NCBI GenBank assembly: GCA_026003755.1
Contig: BPHV01000001.1
Location: 966,393 to 1,030,392 of the forward strand
DNA length: 64,000 nt
Source of the DNA: Candidatus Roseilinea sp.
Lineage (GTDB): Bacteria > Chloroflexota > Anaerolineae > J036 > Brachytrichaceae
Direction: 5' to 3'
Shown here: positions 49,352-58,844 of the stretch, piece after piece
Layout of the letters: every line of letters starts with the position of its first letter
Numbering within the stretch: position 1 is the stretch's first letter
The notes under the pieces: model-generated
Databases searched by the model: none
The model's input: the letters and a program-made list of their open reading frames with translations, nothing else
Told to the model about the DNA's origin: nothing
Made by a program: the position numbers and the translations under genes

Positions 49352-50149
49352 TCACACTTCTTCACCAAACCGAGGGCTGAAGCGCCGGAAGACCAGGTAG
49401 CCGATGAACAACACGGCGATCGCTGTGGCTACCGTGCGCAGGACGAAGTACGGATCGGTCGGCCTGCCCCAGTACATCAAATCCTGGTAAATGTTGACCA
49501 AAGACGCTACTGGGTTCAGTCGGCGCACCCACAGGCCGACTTCAGGCTGCGGCGCGTTATCTATGTCATACCAGATCGGCGTGAGGAAGAACAGCGCCAG
49601 CATGCCCAGCTCCAGGATGAATTGCGTATCGCGATAGAACACATTGAGCGTGGACAACAAGAACGATACGCCGATGTTGAACAGAACCTGAATGATGATC
49701 ACCAGGGGCAGCATCAGCAACGTCAAAGAGATGGGGTGGCCGGAGAGGGCCGTCACCAACAGCCACATCGGCAACGCCAGCAGAAAATTCACCAGGTTGG
49801 AGATCACCACCGACACCGGCAAAATCGCGCGCGGGAAGTACACCTTTTTAACCAGCGCGGCGTTTGCCACGACGCTGCCGGCGGCGCCGGTCACCGCTGC
49901 GGAGAAGAAATTCCAGGCCAACAACCCCGAGAGGATGAATACATTGTAGTGTTGAATCGTCGGCGGCGCGCGATTGATGATGCCAAAAGCAAATGTCATC
50001 ACCAACATCATCCCCAGCGGTTGCAGGAATGACCACGCGACGCCGAGCAGAGAGCCGCGGTAGCGCGTCTTCAGGTCGCGCACAACGAGCATCCGCAGCA
50101 ACGCCCGATACTTCCAAATCTCAGCCAGTTCAGAGAGGAGATGCTTCAT
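49352..50149 (-). CDS. ABC-2 type polysaccharide/polyol-phosphate export permease
   Basis: 265 residues, about six membrane helices. YRALLRMLVVRDLKTRYRGSLLGVAWSFLQPL is the amphipathic entry of TagG/Wzm-type permeases. LNPVASLVNIYQDLMYW is the typical C-terminal feature. It would export lipid-linked polysaccharide with an ATP-binding partner, but no ABC ATPase is adjacent in the window, so the partner is encoded elsewhere. The ATG at 50149 overlaps the upstream glycosyltransferase stop by four bases. Confidence 0.87.
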   Translation of the reverse strand: MKHLLSELAEIWKYRALLRMLVVRDLKTRYRGSLLGVAWSFLQPLGMMLVMTFAFGIINRAPPTIQHYNVFILSGLLAWNFFSAAVTGAAGSVVANAALVKKVYFPRAILPVSVVISNLVNFLLALPMWLLVTALSGHPISLTLLMLPLVIIIQVLFNIGVSFLLSTLNVFYRDTQFILELGMLALFFLTPIWYDIDNAPQPEVGLWVRRLNPVASLVNIYQDLMYWGRPTDPYFVLRTVATAIAVLFIGYLVFRRFSPRFGEEV

Positions 50150-51378
50150 AGGATCGTCTCGTCTTGTTGATGCCTTCGAGCACGCACCGGTTGCGTCTTC
50201 GAGCGGGCCAGCAATTGCTCGTAGAGCGATGTTATGACCGAGGCGGCATGCTCCCACCCGAATCGTTGAACCGCCATATGGCGCAACTGCTCGCCCAACA
50301 TTCGCCGACGCTGTGGGTGGTCGAGCAAATCGGCCACACGGCGCGCCAGCGCCTCGCTATCGCCGGGCGGCGCGTATACGCCCAACGCGCCGAGGTATTC
50401 GCGCTGCGCCGGCGTATCGAAGGCCACCGTCGGCAACGCCATCGCCATGTAGTTGAGGATTTTGCCGCTGCCCTCGGTCAGCGACAGCTTAGGGGCAACG
50501 GCCAAATCGCCAAGCGCCAGCATGCGCGGCGCCTCAAGATACGGCACGCGCCCGGTAAAGATGACGTCGGGCAGCGCGCCGGCCTCTGCGGCCACCCGCT
50601 GCCACATCTCCACGCCAGGATATCCCATCACCAGCCAACGCAGGCGCCGCCCTTCAGCCTTCAGGCGCGCAGCAGCCTCGATCAGGTTCCGAATGCCCTG
50701 GTGCGCCGCCAGCAGGCCAATAAAGACGACCACCGGTTCATCTGGCGCAATTCCCCATCGCGCGCGCAAGTGCGCGCGAGCTTCGGCAGAGAGCACGTTG
50801 GGGCGAAAGACTTGCGAATTGACGCCGTCGGGCAGCGCCTGCACCGGAACCCGATCCCCCAATTTCGCCCGCAGTGCGCTCGCCGCATGACGTGTGCTGG
50901 TTAAGACGGCATGGGGGATGCGATCGGCCACCTGTTCGACGCGCCGAAAGATCGCATGAGCCATAGAGTTCGCCTTGATGAAGCGGTGTTGCAGCAACTC
51001 ATCGGTCAGGCTGCCCTGATAATCGAAGACGACCGGGATGCGCCATGGTCGGGCCAGCACGCCGGCGATCAGCGCGCCCTCGTGCAAGTGGGCATGGATC
51101 ACGTCAAATCGGTTGCGGCTCAGGACGCGCACTAATCGGATGCTGAGCAACGCGTCAAAGGCAAATTTGTGACGCGACGATCCAACCTCGTAGTCGCGAT
51201 GCCAGGGCGTCGGCATGGTGCGCACGATGCGAATGCCGGGGACATCGCTGCCCTTGTAGTAGGTGAGGATGGTGACTTGATGGCCGAGCGCCTGCAAGGC
51301 GCGCGCTTCCTCCAGGATGCGCACATGACAACCGTAGTCGCTAAAAAAGGATGTGGGGGCGAGGCTGAGGATGTGCAT
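50146..51378 (-). CDS. glycosyltransferase family 4 protein
   Basis: 410 residues, GT-B fold. The N-terminal domain begins MHILSLAPTSFFSDYGCHVRILEEARALQALG and includes DVIHAHLHEGAL. The C-terminal GT4 domain has PDGVNSQVFRP, VVVFIGLLAAHQGIRNLIEAA, and the donor-site EGSGKILNYMAMALP (an E-x7-E-like variant with only the first Glu clear). It adds a sugar from an activated donor to a lipid-linked glycan. Start at ATG 51378 (a TTG nine bases earlier is possible). Coupled to the export permease by a four-base overlap. Confidence 0.87.
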   Translation of the reverse strand: MHILSLAPTSFFSDYGCHVRILEEARALQALGHQVTILTYYKGSDVPGIRIVRTMPTPWHRDYEVGSSRHKFAFDALLSIRLVRVLSRNRFDVIHAHLHEGALIAGVLARPWRIPVVFDYQGSLTDELLQHRFIKANSMAHAIFRRVEQVADRIPHAVLTSTRHAASALRAKLGDRVPVQALPDGVNSQVFRPNVLSAEARAHLRARWGIAPDEPVVVFIGLLAAHQGIRNLIEAAARLKAEGRRLRWLVMGYPGVEMWQRVAAEAGALPDVIFTGRVPYLEAPRMLALGDLAVAPKLSLTEGSGKILNYMAMALPTVAFDTPAQREYLGALGVYAPPGDSEALARRVADLLDHPQRRRMLGEQLRHMAVQRFGWEHAASVITSLYEQLLARSKTQPVRARRHQQDETIL

Positions 51379-51462
51379 GGTGTGCAATGATTCTCGCGAC
51401 GTGGCGGCGCCGGCTATCGCTGAGCCAGCGCCGCGCTGTTTGATATTGATGGGCGCGTGACG

Positions 51463-52440
51463 CTAGCGCCTCTTGTTGCCGGTGAGTCGGCTTGCCATAC
51501 CCTCACCCAGGAACATCTTGAGCAACCCGCCGGAGTCTCGCTCGATGGGAATATGCCCTTCGACCCGGCCTCGACGCCAGTTGGCCAGCCACTCCCGGCG
51601 GCGCTCCTCAGCTTGCGTCAGCATGTGTGTAACCGCCTCTGTGTTATGCGCGGCGATGGCGTCGCGCAGCGCCATGCATTGCAGCATCACCTGGTTCAGC
51701 CAATGTATAACGACATCCGGCTGCGCCTCCAGGGCGGCGGAGAAGCTCGGCGCGCGTTCAGCGCCTTTGACCGCCTGGCCAAACGCGGCGCCGGCCATCC
51801 ACATCCGATCCCACCAGGCAGCATCGCTGCTCACAGCCAGCATCAACAAGCTGCTTAGGATTGCCGGCATCGCATCCACCGCCACCGCCATGCCGTCGCG
51901 TTCGGCCGGATCCACGAAGATAGGCTTAGCGCCCATCTGATTCGCCAAGGCGACGAGTGTGTCCACCGTCTGGGTGCGGGCGCCGCGGCTCGGCACGATC
52001 GCCCAGATCGCATCGCGCATGCTGTCGGCGCTGGGCAGTTCGCCATCGCCACTCACTCGGTCAGGATGATAGACCAGCGACGTGCTGAAGAAAGGCACAT
52101 CACCGCCCAGCAAGCCTTCGGCCACTCGCAACGCGGCGACATTGGGTCCGCCGACTGTTGCAACGATGGTGTCCGGGCCGAGGTCGGGCGCGATGGCACG
52201 CAGGATGACTTCCAACTCTTCGTGGGGTGCGCAGATGAACACAGCCGCCGCATTCTCACACGCGCGCGGCAGATTCCATTCACTGCGATCAATCGCTTTG
52301 GCAAGCTCGGCCCGGCGCATCGCATCGCGGTCCTTGTCATGGCCCACCACCTCGACCTCTTTGAGCGCCTGCTTGACGGCCATGCCCAGCGACATGCTGA
52401 CAAAATCGCAACCGACCAAGGCAATTTTGGCTTTGTTCAT
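51463..52440 (-). CDS. prephenate dehydrogenase (TyrA)-like NAD(P)-binding protein
   Basis: 325 residues from the ATG at 52440. The Rossmann N-terminus ALVGCDFVSMSLGMAVKQ has a GxxxxxxG variation instead of the usual GxGxxG. VEVVGHDKDRDAMRRA and FICAPHEELEVIL follow the TyrA pattern, and the C-terminal part is helical. No chorismate-mutase or ACT domain. TyrA-like proteins outside tyrosine synthesis include 6-phosphogluconate- and imine-reductase-like enzymes. Genomic context (glycosyltransferase, site-2 protease) gives no help. A real prephenate dehydrogenase would need the catalytic His in the SHPM/GTHP segment; here the region reads YHPDRVSGD, so activity is uncertain. Confidence 0.65.
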   Translation of the reverse strand: MNKAKIALVGCDFVSMSLGMAVKQALKEVEVVGHDKDRDAMRRAELAKAIDRSEWNLPRACENAAAVFICAPHEELEVILRAIAPDLGPDTIVATVGGPNVAALRVAEGLLGGDVPFFSTSLVYHPDRVSGDGELPSADSMRDAIWAIVPSRGARTQTVDTLVALANQMGAKPIFVDPAERDGMAVAVDAMPAILSSLLMLAVSSDAAWWDRMWMAGAAFGQAVKGAERAPSFSAALEAQPDVVIHWLNQVMLQCMALRDAIAAHNTEAVTHMLTQAEERRREWLANWRRGRVEGHIPIERDSGGLLKMFLGEGMASRLTGNKRR

Positions 52441-52477
52441 CGTGCAGTTCCCTGTGTGTTCTGCTCCAACCAATCGC

Positions 52478-53146
52478 TCACAGCCCGAGCAACGTGCGAC
52501 TCAACAGCGTCGCCGGTCGCACAATTAACTGACCCAAAACGCCCGTCGCCGAAAGCGCGATTAAGATGATAAACCCATAACGCTCCAACTGATCCATCCA
52601 TACCTGACCTTGATTCGGCAGCAGCGCCGCGAGCAGTCGCGAGCCGTCCAGCGGCGGGATCGGGATCAAATTGAAAAGGGCCAGAAGAATATTGAGCTGC
52701 ACGGCGACGGAGAAGGCAAAACGCAGCACGTTCGTTGACCACGAGCTGTGATCGAAAAACAATAAGGTCAGACGAAAGAGCAACGCAAACAGCGCAGCTA
52801 ACAGGAGATTAGAGAGCGGCCCAGCCAACGCAACGACCGCGAACGATGTCCGCATGTCGCCGCGCAACTGATAGGGGTTCACCGGAACGGGCTTCGCCCA
52901 GCCAAATCCGGTTAACACAAACAGCAGGCTGCCGAATGGATCGAGGTGCGCAAGCGGGTTGAGCGTGATCCGCCCGAAGCGTTCGCCGGTGTCATCTCCG
53001 AGTTGGCGAGCGGTGAGCGCATGCGCCAACTCATGGATGGGAAATGCGACGCCGAGCAGCAGCGCTAAGACTATCAGTTGCGAGAAGACTAGGGCGACAT
53101 CTCCACTGGCCAAGCCGTTGAAGACGCCGACGAGGGGACCGTTCAT
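52478..53146 (-). CDS. site-2 protease family (M50) intramembrane zinc metalloprotease
   Basis: About 222 residues and five to six membrane helices. The zinc motif HELAHA is in the first helix (about residue 39-44). The NPLAHLDPFGS segment and the second motif NLIPIPPLDGSRLL near residue 165-178 are diagnostic of the FtsH-interacting/SpoIVFB-like short M50 branch. No PDZ domain. It cleaves membrane-embedded substrates; target unknown. It is divergent from the DUF951 gene, with -10 boxes back to back. Confidence 0.87.
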   Translation of the reverse strand: MNGPLVGVFNGLASGDVALVFSQLIVLALLLGVAFPIHELAHALTARQLGDDTGERFGRITLNPLAHLDPFGSLLFVLTGFGWAKPVPVNPYQLRGDMRTSFAVVALAGPLSNLLLAALFALLFRLTLLFFDHSSWSTNVLRFAFSVAVQLNILLALFNLIPIPPLDGSRLLAALLPNQGQVWMDQLERYGFIILIALSATGVLGQLIVRPATLLSRTLLGL

Positions 53147-53156
53147 CAACGCCGAG

Positions 53157-53185
53157 ATTATAGCCGGGATGACACATCCTATAAT
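53157..53185. promoter_or_regulatory. back-to-back TATAAT boxes for M50 and DUF951 genes
   Basis: A TATAAT on the minus strand (about 53157-53162) ends roughly ten bases before the M50 start, and a TATAAT on the plus strand (53180-53185) ends eight bases before the DUF951 ATG at 53194. No Shine-Dalgarno is present on the plus side. Both transcripts therefore appear leaderless or nearly so. Confidence 0.5.
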
Positions 53186-53193
53186 CGCCGTAT

Positions 53194-53406
53194 ATGGCGT
53201 TTATCCACGTGACGCCCATCCAAATCGGTGATGTGGTGCGGTTGCGCAAACCCCATCCATGCGGCAGCTACGATTGGACCGTAGTGCGCATCGGCGCCGA
53301 TATCGGGCTGAAATGTCACACATGCGGCCGCCGCGTCCTGCTCACCCGCAGGGAGTTTGAAAGACGGCTGGAGCGAGTCGTCTCTGCCGCGCAACCAACC
53401 GGGTGA
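53194..53406 (+). CDS. DUF951 family small protein
   Basis: 70 residues matching DUF951: IGDVVRLRKPHPCGSYDWTVVRIGADIGLKCHTCGRRVLLTRREFERRL. The family has an SH3-like beta barrel and, here, a CHTC zinc-like pair plus an N-terminal-side Cys (PCG). Nucleic-acid or ribosome association is often suggested for such proteins but is not shown by the sequence. The ATG at 53194 has a TATAAT eight bases upstream. It is followed after about 100 bases by the glycosyltransferase gene. Confidence 0.88.
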   Translation: MAFIHVTPIQIGDVVRLRKPHPCGSYDWTVVRIGADIGLKCHTCGRRVLLTRREFERRLERVVSAAQPTG

Positions 53407-53509
53407 ATGGTGCGCCGCGCGGTGTAATGCATCCGGGGATCAGGTATAGCGAGCCTCGTGTCCGCGCGTCATCGCGAGACGACGGCCGCAACGCGTCTAT
53501 CGAAATTCC

Positions 53510-54652
53510 ATGAAAAAGAGAATCGTCCTGCTCTACGGCAATACCGGCGGTGGCCATCGCAGCGCTGCACAGGCCATCGCTCAAGGCATCGAAATCCTCT
53601 ATCCTGGCGCGTATGACGTCCAACTGGTGGATGGACTGCGCAACGTGCCATTTCTGATCAACGCTTTCACCGAAACTTACCCGTTGTGGGTCAACCACGC
53701 GCGCATATTGTATGCGCTTGGCTTTCACGCCAGCAACAACCGCCGGCGGATCATTGCGCTGCGCAACGCCCTCGAACCGCTCAGCGAAAAGACCGCAGAC
53801 GCCATCGTGAAAGACCATCCGGCGGATGTGTATGTCTCGTGCCATTTGCTATTCAATCAGAGCATTCCGATGGCGCTGCGCCGGCGTAACATGCAGACGC
53901 CGTTCATCCACGTCGTCACCGATCTGGTCTCAGGGCATGTGGCGCACTACGTGACCGATGCCGACCATCTGATCGTGCCGACGGAAGAGGCGCGCGCGGA
54001 GGCGATCAAGAACCTCGTGCCCGAAGAGAAAATCAGCGTGACCGGCCAGCCGATCGCGCCGGACTTTGCCCAGCGCGTCACCCAGGGCGCTGCCACGCGG
54101 CGCGAACTAAATCTGGACGAGCGGATGACCGTACTGCTCATCGGCGGCGGCGATGGCATGGGCCGCTTGGAGGTGACAGCGCGTCAGATCGCCCTGAGCG
54201 GGCTGCCGTTGCAGCTCATCGTCGTATGCGGGCGAAACCAAACTGTAAAGGAGAATCTGGAGTTCCTGAACCCCCGTGTGCCCATGCGCGTCTTTGGCTT
54301 TGTCAACAACATCCCGGAGCTGATGGGCGCTGCGGACGTCATCGTCACCAAAGCCGGCCCTGGGACGATCTGCGAGGCGTTCGTCGCCCGCCTGCCGATC
54401 ATCCTCTACGATGCGGTGCCGGGGCAGGAGGAAGGCAACGTGGATTACGTGGTCAACAGCGGCGCCGGCGTCTGGTGCCCAACGCCATGGGCGGTGCTCA
54501 AGCAGTTGAAGGAATGGCTGGCCGATCCGTTTGCGATGGAACTGGCCCGTCAGGCTTCCGCGCGCTTGGCGCGGCCGGATTCCGCGCTGCAGATTGCGCG
54601 AATCGTCCACCGCTTCGCGCAGCTTGTGCCGGACCAACCGATGAGCCGCTAG
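53510..54652 (+). CDS. MGDG synthase/UgtP-type glycosyltransferase
   Basis: 380 residues, GT28-type GT-B fold. The N-terminal glycine-rich loop LLYGNTGGGHRSAAQAI and NFA-like segment (TETYPLWVNHAR) are typical of monogalactosyl-diacylglycerol synthases and UgtP. The C-terminal domain has LLIGGGDGMGRLE, VFGFVNNIPELMGAADVIVTKAGPGTICEA and LPGQEEGN-like VPGQEEGNVDYV. It transfers a hexose from UDP-sugar to diacylglycerol to make membrane glycolipids. The upstream 100-base spacer has no obvious promoter. Convergent with the acidic-protein gene, 29 bases apart. Confidence 0.85.
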   Translation: MKKRIVLLYGNTGGGHRSAAQAIAQGIEILYPGAYDVQLVDGLRNVPFLINAFTETYPLWVNHARILYALGFHASNNRRRIIALRNALEPLSEKTADAIVKDHPADVYVSCHLLFNQSIPMALRRRNMQTPFIHVVTDLVSGHVAHYVTDADHLIVPTEEARAEAIKNLVPEEKISVTGQPIAPDFAQRVTQGAATRRELNLDERMTVLLIGGGDGMGRLEVTARQIALSGLPLQLIVVCGRNQTVKENLEFLNPRVPMRVFGFVNNIPELMGAADVIVTKAGPGTICEAFVARLPIILYDAVPGQEEGNVDYVVNSGAGVWCPTPWAVLKQLKEWLADPFAMELARQASARLARPDSALQIARIVHRFAQLVPDQPMSR

Positions 54653-54681
54653 TTGCAGGCTAACAGCTCCATCCACCGCAG

Positions 54682-55101
54682 TCACTCTTCGTCGAAGTCG
54701 TCTTCATCGTCTTCGTCATCATCCCAGAGGAGTTCGTCTTCATCTTCGTCGTCGAAGTCCTCAAAGTCGAAATCGTCTTCGTCTTCGTCTTCCTCGTCGA
54801 AGTCTTCATCTTCATCTTCCTCGTCGAAGTCTTCCTCTTCGCCGAGTTCTTCGAGGGAAATTTCATCCTCCTCTTCGCCCTCGTCCAGAATATCGTCTTC
54901 GATATCGTCGAGGTCATCCGCGAAATCGTCATCATCCAGGTCAACGTCGAGGTCTTCATCGTCGAAGTCCTCTTCGTCGTCGTCGAGCGGAGCATAGTTG
55001 ATCGGCGCAGGGGCGCTGCCCAAATGCGCAGCCATGGGGAATGCTTGTATCGCTGCTAAATGAACCGTAGCCATCAGCGTAGCGTCAAGTGATGTAGTCA
55101 T
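54682..55101 (-). CDS. extremely acidic low-complexity protein
   Basis: 139 residues. The first 38 are mixed and hydrophobic (IQAFPMAAHLGSAPAPINYAP); from about residue 39 nearly every residue is Asp or Glu, punctuated by Phe, Leu, Trp and Ile in a pattern (EDFDEEDEDE). The DNA is built of gac/gaa/gat trinucleotides, yet the opposite strand's Ser-rich reading (with no start context) is an artefact. No domain is recognised. Such tails occur in DNA-mimic, histone-chaperone-like and RNA-polymerase-delta proteins. The ATG at 55101 lies downstream of a 207-base spacer. Confidence 0.55.
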   Translation of the reverse strand: MTTSLDATLMATVHLAAIQAFPMAAHLGSAPAPINYAPLDDDEEDFDDEDLDVDLDDDDFADDLDDIEDDILDEGEEEDEISLEELGEEEDFDEEDEDEDFDEEDEDEDDFDFEDFDDEDEDELLWDDDEDDEDDFDEE

Positions 55102-55308
55102 TGGATTCTCACGGTATTGGCGGTCTTGGACTTCGTGCGCGATTATAAAGATGGGTCAGGGGTTGTCAACGACTTCGCTGAGATTCGGACGTGCCTGACG
55201 TGTCTGTGACGCCGGGGCTGGCACATGACGTCATCGAACGCCAACGATAGCTAAAGCGCGCCTGAAAAGTTCCGGCGCAGCCCCGAGCAGGAGTTACGCG
55301 CCAAGCGT

Positions 55309-56475
55309 CTAACTCGGTGCACCATCTTCAGAGGCGCCCTGAGCGCGCGATCGAACGGCCTGGATGAACTGATCGAACAGATAGCCCGCGTCGTGTGGGC
55401 CTGGCGAGGCTTCAGGGTGATATTGCACGCTGAAAGCATGGCACGCTGGCACTCGCAGCCCCTCGACACAGCCGTCGTTCAGGTTCACGTGCGTGATCTC
55501 CACCCCCGGCGGCAGGCTATCGGCGTGAACGGCGAAGCCGTGGTTATGGCTGCTGATCTCGACGCGGCCGTTGGCCAGCACCGGCTGATTGCCGCCGCGA
55601 TGGCCGAACTTCATCTTGTAGGTGCGACCGCCCAACGCCAGGCCGAGGATCTGATGGCCGAGACAAATGCCAAAGATCGGCGTCCGTCCAAGCAGCCGAC
55701 GCGTAGTCTCAATGGCATAGGTGCATGCCGCCGGATCGCCGGGGCCGTTCGAGAGGAACACGCCGTCCGGCTGCATGGCCAGCACCTCTTCGGCCGTCGT
55801 CGTCGCGGGGACAACGGTGATCCGGCAGCCGCGCGAGGCCAATAGGCGCAGAATGTTGCGCTTGACGCCAAAGTCGAAAGCGACAATGTGAGGCTGCGCT
55901 GCGGATGGCTCGTCGGGCTTGCGAGCGGCCGGCTCGACATACCACTGCGCGTCTACCCCCTCCACCCAGCGATAAGGTTCGTCACAGGTGACCTCGCGGG
56001 CCAGGTCGGCGCCGTTCATATCGCGGCTGGCGCGCGCCATCGCGATCAAGCGTGCCGGGTCGGTGTTGACCGAGGAGATTGCGCCGCGCATGGCGCCTTG
56101 CTCTCGGATGTGCCTGACCAGCGCGCGGGTGCTCAGCCCCATAATGCCCACCACGCCATGATCTTTTAAGTACTCGTCAAGCGGCTTCCGGCTGCGGTAG
56201 TTGCTGGCGATCGGGCTCAGCTCGCGCACGGCAAAGCCGGCCACCCAGGCGCGATGCGATTCGTCATCGTCGGGGTTTGTGCCCACATTGCCGATCTGCG
56301 GCGCAGTCATCACCACGATTTGACCGTAGTACGAAGGATCGGTGATGATTTCCTGATAGCCGGTCATCGAGGTGTTGAAGACCACCTCGCCGGTCGTCTC
56401 ACCGATTTTGCCGAAGCCGGCACCTGGCCAGCAGGTGCCGTCTTCAAGCGCCAGTAAGGCAGGAGGAGATGTCAT
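55309..56475 (-). CDS. carA: carbamoyl-phosphate synthase small (glutaminase) subunit
   Basis: 388 residues from the ATG at 56475. The N-terminal CPSase small-chain domain ([34 protein letters not shown]) precedes a class I glutamine amidotransferase with the nucleophile Cys in [16 protein letters not shown] and the His-Glu pair in [12 protein letters not shown]. It delivers ammonia to CarB for carbamoyl phosphate (arginine/pyrimidine). carB is not adjacent. The gene follows the thioesterase gene by seven bases. Confidence 0.94.
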   Translation of the reverse strand: MTSPPALLALEDGTCWPGAGFGKIGETTGEVVFNTSMTGYQEIITDPSYYGQIVVMTAPQIGNVGTNPDDDESHRAWVAGFAVRELSPIASNYRSRKPLDEYLKDHGVVGIMGLSTRALVRHIREQGAMRGAISSVNTDPARLIAMARASRDMNGADLAREVTCDEPYRWVEGVDAQWYVEPAARKPDEPSAAQPHIVAFDFGVKRNILRLLASRGCRITVVPATTTAEEVLAMQPDGVFLSNGPGDPAACTYAIETTRRLLGRTPIFGICLGHQILGLALGGRTYKMKFGHRGGNQPVLANGRVEISSHNHGFAVHADSLPPGVEITHVNLNDGCVEGLRVPACHAFSVQYHPEASPGPHDAGYLFDQFIQAVRSRAQGASEDGAPS

Positions 56476-56482
56476 CGCGCTT

Positions 56483-56899
56483 CTATGCCACATGGGATTC
56501 TGCTTGCGCCCTGTCGCGCAACAATGCCCGCCACGCTTCGGGCAGCCGCGTCGGCGCGTTCAGCACGAAGTTGAAGCATACCTGAACCGTCTTGCCCGTC
56601 GCGATCAGTGCGCCATCGGCCGGGCGCGTGATGCGGTAGTGCAACGCGTACGAAGTATTGCGGATCTCGCCCGCGCTCACCGCGATGTCGAGCCGATCGC
56701 CGAGCCGCGCCGGCGCGCGATAGTCAATCTCCGCATGCGCGATGACCGTGCCGCGTTCGGGGGAGAACAGGCTGCGCATGCCGATGGCAGTGATGAAAGC
56801 GATGCGCGCCTCCTCAAAATAGGTCAGATACACCGCGTTATTGACGTGATTGTAGGCGTCCAGGTCGCGGAAGCGCACTTGCAGCGTATGCACAAACAT
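56483..56899 (-). CDS. acyl-CoA thioesterase (4HBT/YbgC-like hotdog)
   Basis: 138 residues, single hotdog domain. [24 protein letters not shown] contains the YbgC/4HBT catalytic Asp and the NHV motif. [17 protein letters not shown] and the C-terminal strands complete the fold. It hydrolyses an acyl-CoA thioester of undefined chain. It is just upstream of carA and 26 bases downstream of the lipoprotein gene, but no functional link is visible. Confidence 0.87.
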   Translation of the reverse strand: MFVHTLQVRFRDLDAYNHVNNAVYLTYFEEARIAFITAIGMRSLFSPERGTVIAHAEIDYRAPARLGDRLDIAVSAGEIRNTSYALHYRITRPADGALIATGKTVQVCFNFVLNAPTRLPEAWRALLRDRAQAESHVA

Positions 56900-56925
56900 G
56901 AGGCGTCAGGATCTCAGCAGCATCG

Positions 56926-58773
56926 TTACCGCTTCGGTTCTACGATCACAGACTGGATCACGTCGGCCTTAGCGTCGCCCTGAGCCGCCGTGAGCGACTT
57001 GACCACCTCCAAGCCGGAGATGACTTGGCCGATCACCGAGAAACGGCCGTCCAGCTCCAGGGTTGGCGAGTAAGTCAAGATGAACTGCGCGCTGCTGGTG
57101 TTCCCGTTGCCGAACAGCGCGACGATGCCCGGCTTGGACATCGCGCCCGGCGTCAGCTCGACGCCGCACTCGAAGCCGGGATTGCCGGCGGCCGTGGGAT
57201 TGCCGAACAGGATCGCGCCGATCTGTGGGTCGTTCAAGACGACCGGCGCGCCATCGAAGTAGCCTTGTTGGGCCAGGAACACCGTCGCGTTGACGTTGAC
57301 CGGCGCAAGCGCCGGATCGAGTTCGGCCACAATGTCGCCGCGATTGGTCTTGACCGTCATCACGTATTTGGCGTCCTTGCGCGTGACTTGCTCTGGCTTG
57401 GCGAAGTTGAACGTCTTCGTGCTGAGCCCGGCGATGTCCTTTGCGCGGCGATCGGCATAGCCGCGAAGCTGCGCTGCTGTGTCTGGTTGCTGGAACGCTT
57501 GCAGCGGGATGTCACGGCCGTCCAGGAAGAGCGACGGCGTGCCGCCAACGTTAGCGGCCCGGCCCGAAGCCACGTCGCGCTGCACGCGCGCAGCGACAGC
57601 GTCGCTGACCAGGTCGCGCTCAAATTGCGCAACGTCCAGTTTCAACGCCTCAGCGTAGGCCTTGAGCGTCGCCGTGATCTCGGCCAACGGTTGGTTCGAC
57701 CACTCCCCCTGCTTCTCATAAAGCAAGTCATGCATCTCCCAGAACTTGCCTTGCAGCGCAGCCGCTTCGGCGGCGCGCGCAGTGGGGATCGCCTTATCAT
57801 GCTGCGGGAGCGGGAAATGGCGGAAGACCAATCGCACGGTATCGCTCACCGTTCCCATGAGCGTCTTCATTTGGGGATGGAAGGCTGCGCAGGCCGGGCA
57901 CTGGAAGTCGCCGTACTCAATGATCGTGGTCGCAGCCTGCGGGTTGCCCAGTATGTGGTCGTCGGCATTGACGTTGAGCGGGAAAGCCTCGCACGTCACC
58001 GGCTTGGGCAGGGGCGTAGGCGCTGGGATGGCGGTTGCCTGCGGCGGCGCCACGGCGACGGCGCTCCCATCCGCAGTCGCGATGTCTATCCGTTGGATCA
58101 CGTCGCCGACCCGGATGGCGCGCACCACGTCCTGGCCACGAATCGTTACCCCAAAGACGGTGTAGTTGTTGTCGAGGTTAGGCTGCGCGCCGATGGTGAT
58201 GTAGAACTGGCTACCGCTGCTCGGTGTGCTTTCAGGCGGGCCGCCCCGACGCGCCATAGCGATTGCCCCATCCACATGCGGCAACTTGATCTCCGGCGGA
58301 ATGTCATAGCCGGGCCCACCGGTGCCGTTGCCGAGCGGATCGCCGCCCTGAATGACGAAGCCCGGCTCGACCCGATGGAACGTCAGGCCGTCGTAGAACC
58401 CATTTTGCGCCAGATAAATGAAATTGTTGACCGTTTGCGGGGCCGCCTGCGCGTTCAGCTCTACCACGATGTCGCCCCTGGCAGTCTTGATCGTGGCGAG
58501 GTATTTCTGGGATGGGTCTATGGTGAGCGGCGGCGGCGCGCTGCCCACGCGCGCGCGCTCGGCAGGGGAAAGTTGCGCAAACGGTCGCGTCGCGCTATGA
58601 GCAGCGGGCGATGGCGTCGTGGCTGCTTTTGGTTGACCGACCACATTGCCAGGCGTCGGTGTCGCCGAGTGGGGCGTCGAGGTGGGTAAATTCGCCGGCT
58701 GGGCATCGCAGGCGGAGAGGATGAACGCCGCAGCGATGCCCAGAGCTACAGCGACGCTTGTATGTCTATTCAC
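56926..58773 (-). CDS. lipoprotein with cyclophilin, DsbA-like and second cyclophilin-like domains
   Basis: 615 residues. Lipoprotein signal ILSAC with lipid Cys22. A Pro/Thr linker precedes cyclophilin domain 1 (about 88-225: [25 protein letters not shown]). A thioredoxin-fold DsbA-like domain (about 255-430) has the active site [12 protein letters not shown] and the cis-Pro loop [11 protein letters not shown] second cyclophilin-like domain (about 450-615) has lost the catalytic FHR and QGGD motifs (reads [16 protein letters not shown]) but keeps AQFILTYSP. It is anchored outside the cytoplasmic membrane and likely combines prolyl isomerase and thiol oxidoreductase action on exported proteins. 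Confidence 0.87.
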   Translation of the reverse strand: MNRHTSVAVALGIAAAFILSACDAQPANLPTSTPHSATPTPGNVVGQPKAATTPSPAAHSATRPFAQLSPAERARVGSAPPPLTIDPSQKYLATIKTARGDIVVELNAQAAPQTVNNFIYLAQNGFYDGLTFHRVEPGFVIQGGDPLGNGTGGPGYDIPPEIKLPHVDGAIAMARRGGPPESTPSSGSQFYITIGAQPNLDNNYTVFGVTIRGQDVVRAIRVGDVIQRIDIATADGSAVAVAPPQATAIPAPTPLPKPVTCEAFPLNVNADDHILGNPQAATTIIEYGDFQCPACAAFHPQMKTLMGTVSDTVRLVFRHFPLPQHDKAIPTARAAEAAALQGKFWEMHDLLYEKQGEWSNQPLAEITATLKAYAEALKLDVAQFERDLVSDAVAARVQRDVASGRAANVGGTPSLFLDGRDIPLQAFQQPDTAAQLRGYADRRAKDIAGLSTKTFNFAKPEQVTRKDAKYVMTVKTNRGDIVAELDPALAPVNVNATVFLAQQGYFDGAPVVLNDPQIGAILFGNPTAAGNPGFECGVELTPGAMSKPGIVALFGNGNTSSAQFILTYSPTLELDGRFSVIGQVISGLEVVKSLTAAQGDAKADVIQSVIVEPKR

Positions 58774-58844
58774 GAAAGGCCTCCTGGGGAAAGCAATCTA
58801 GCGTTTGCGCGATCTTGAAAGTGATATAAAGTCAACTCGCTTTG

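Noticed and set aside
54653-54997. Ser-rich protein frame on the plus strand (repeated Ser with Lys)
   Set aside because: Antisense reading of the acidic repeat gene; it overlaps the end of the glycosyltransferase and has no ribosome binding site.
57025-58689. 554-residue open frame opposite the cyclophilin-DsbA lipoprotein
   Set aside because: No recognisable domain and Arg-rich antisense composition; the opposite strand holds the signal peptide and catalytic motifs.
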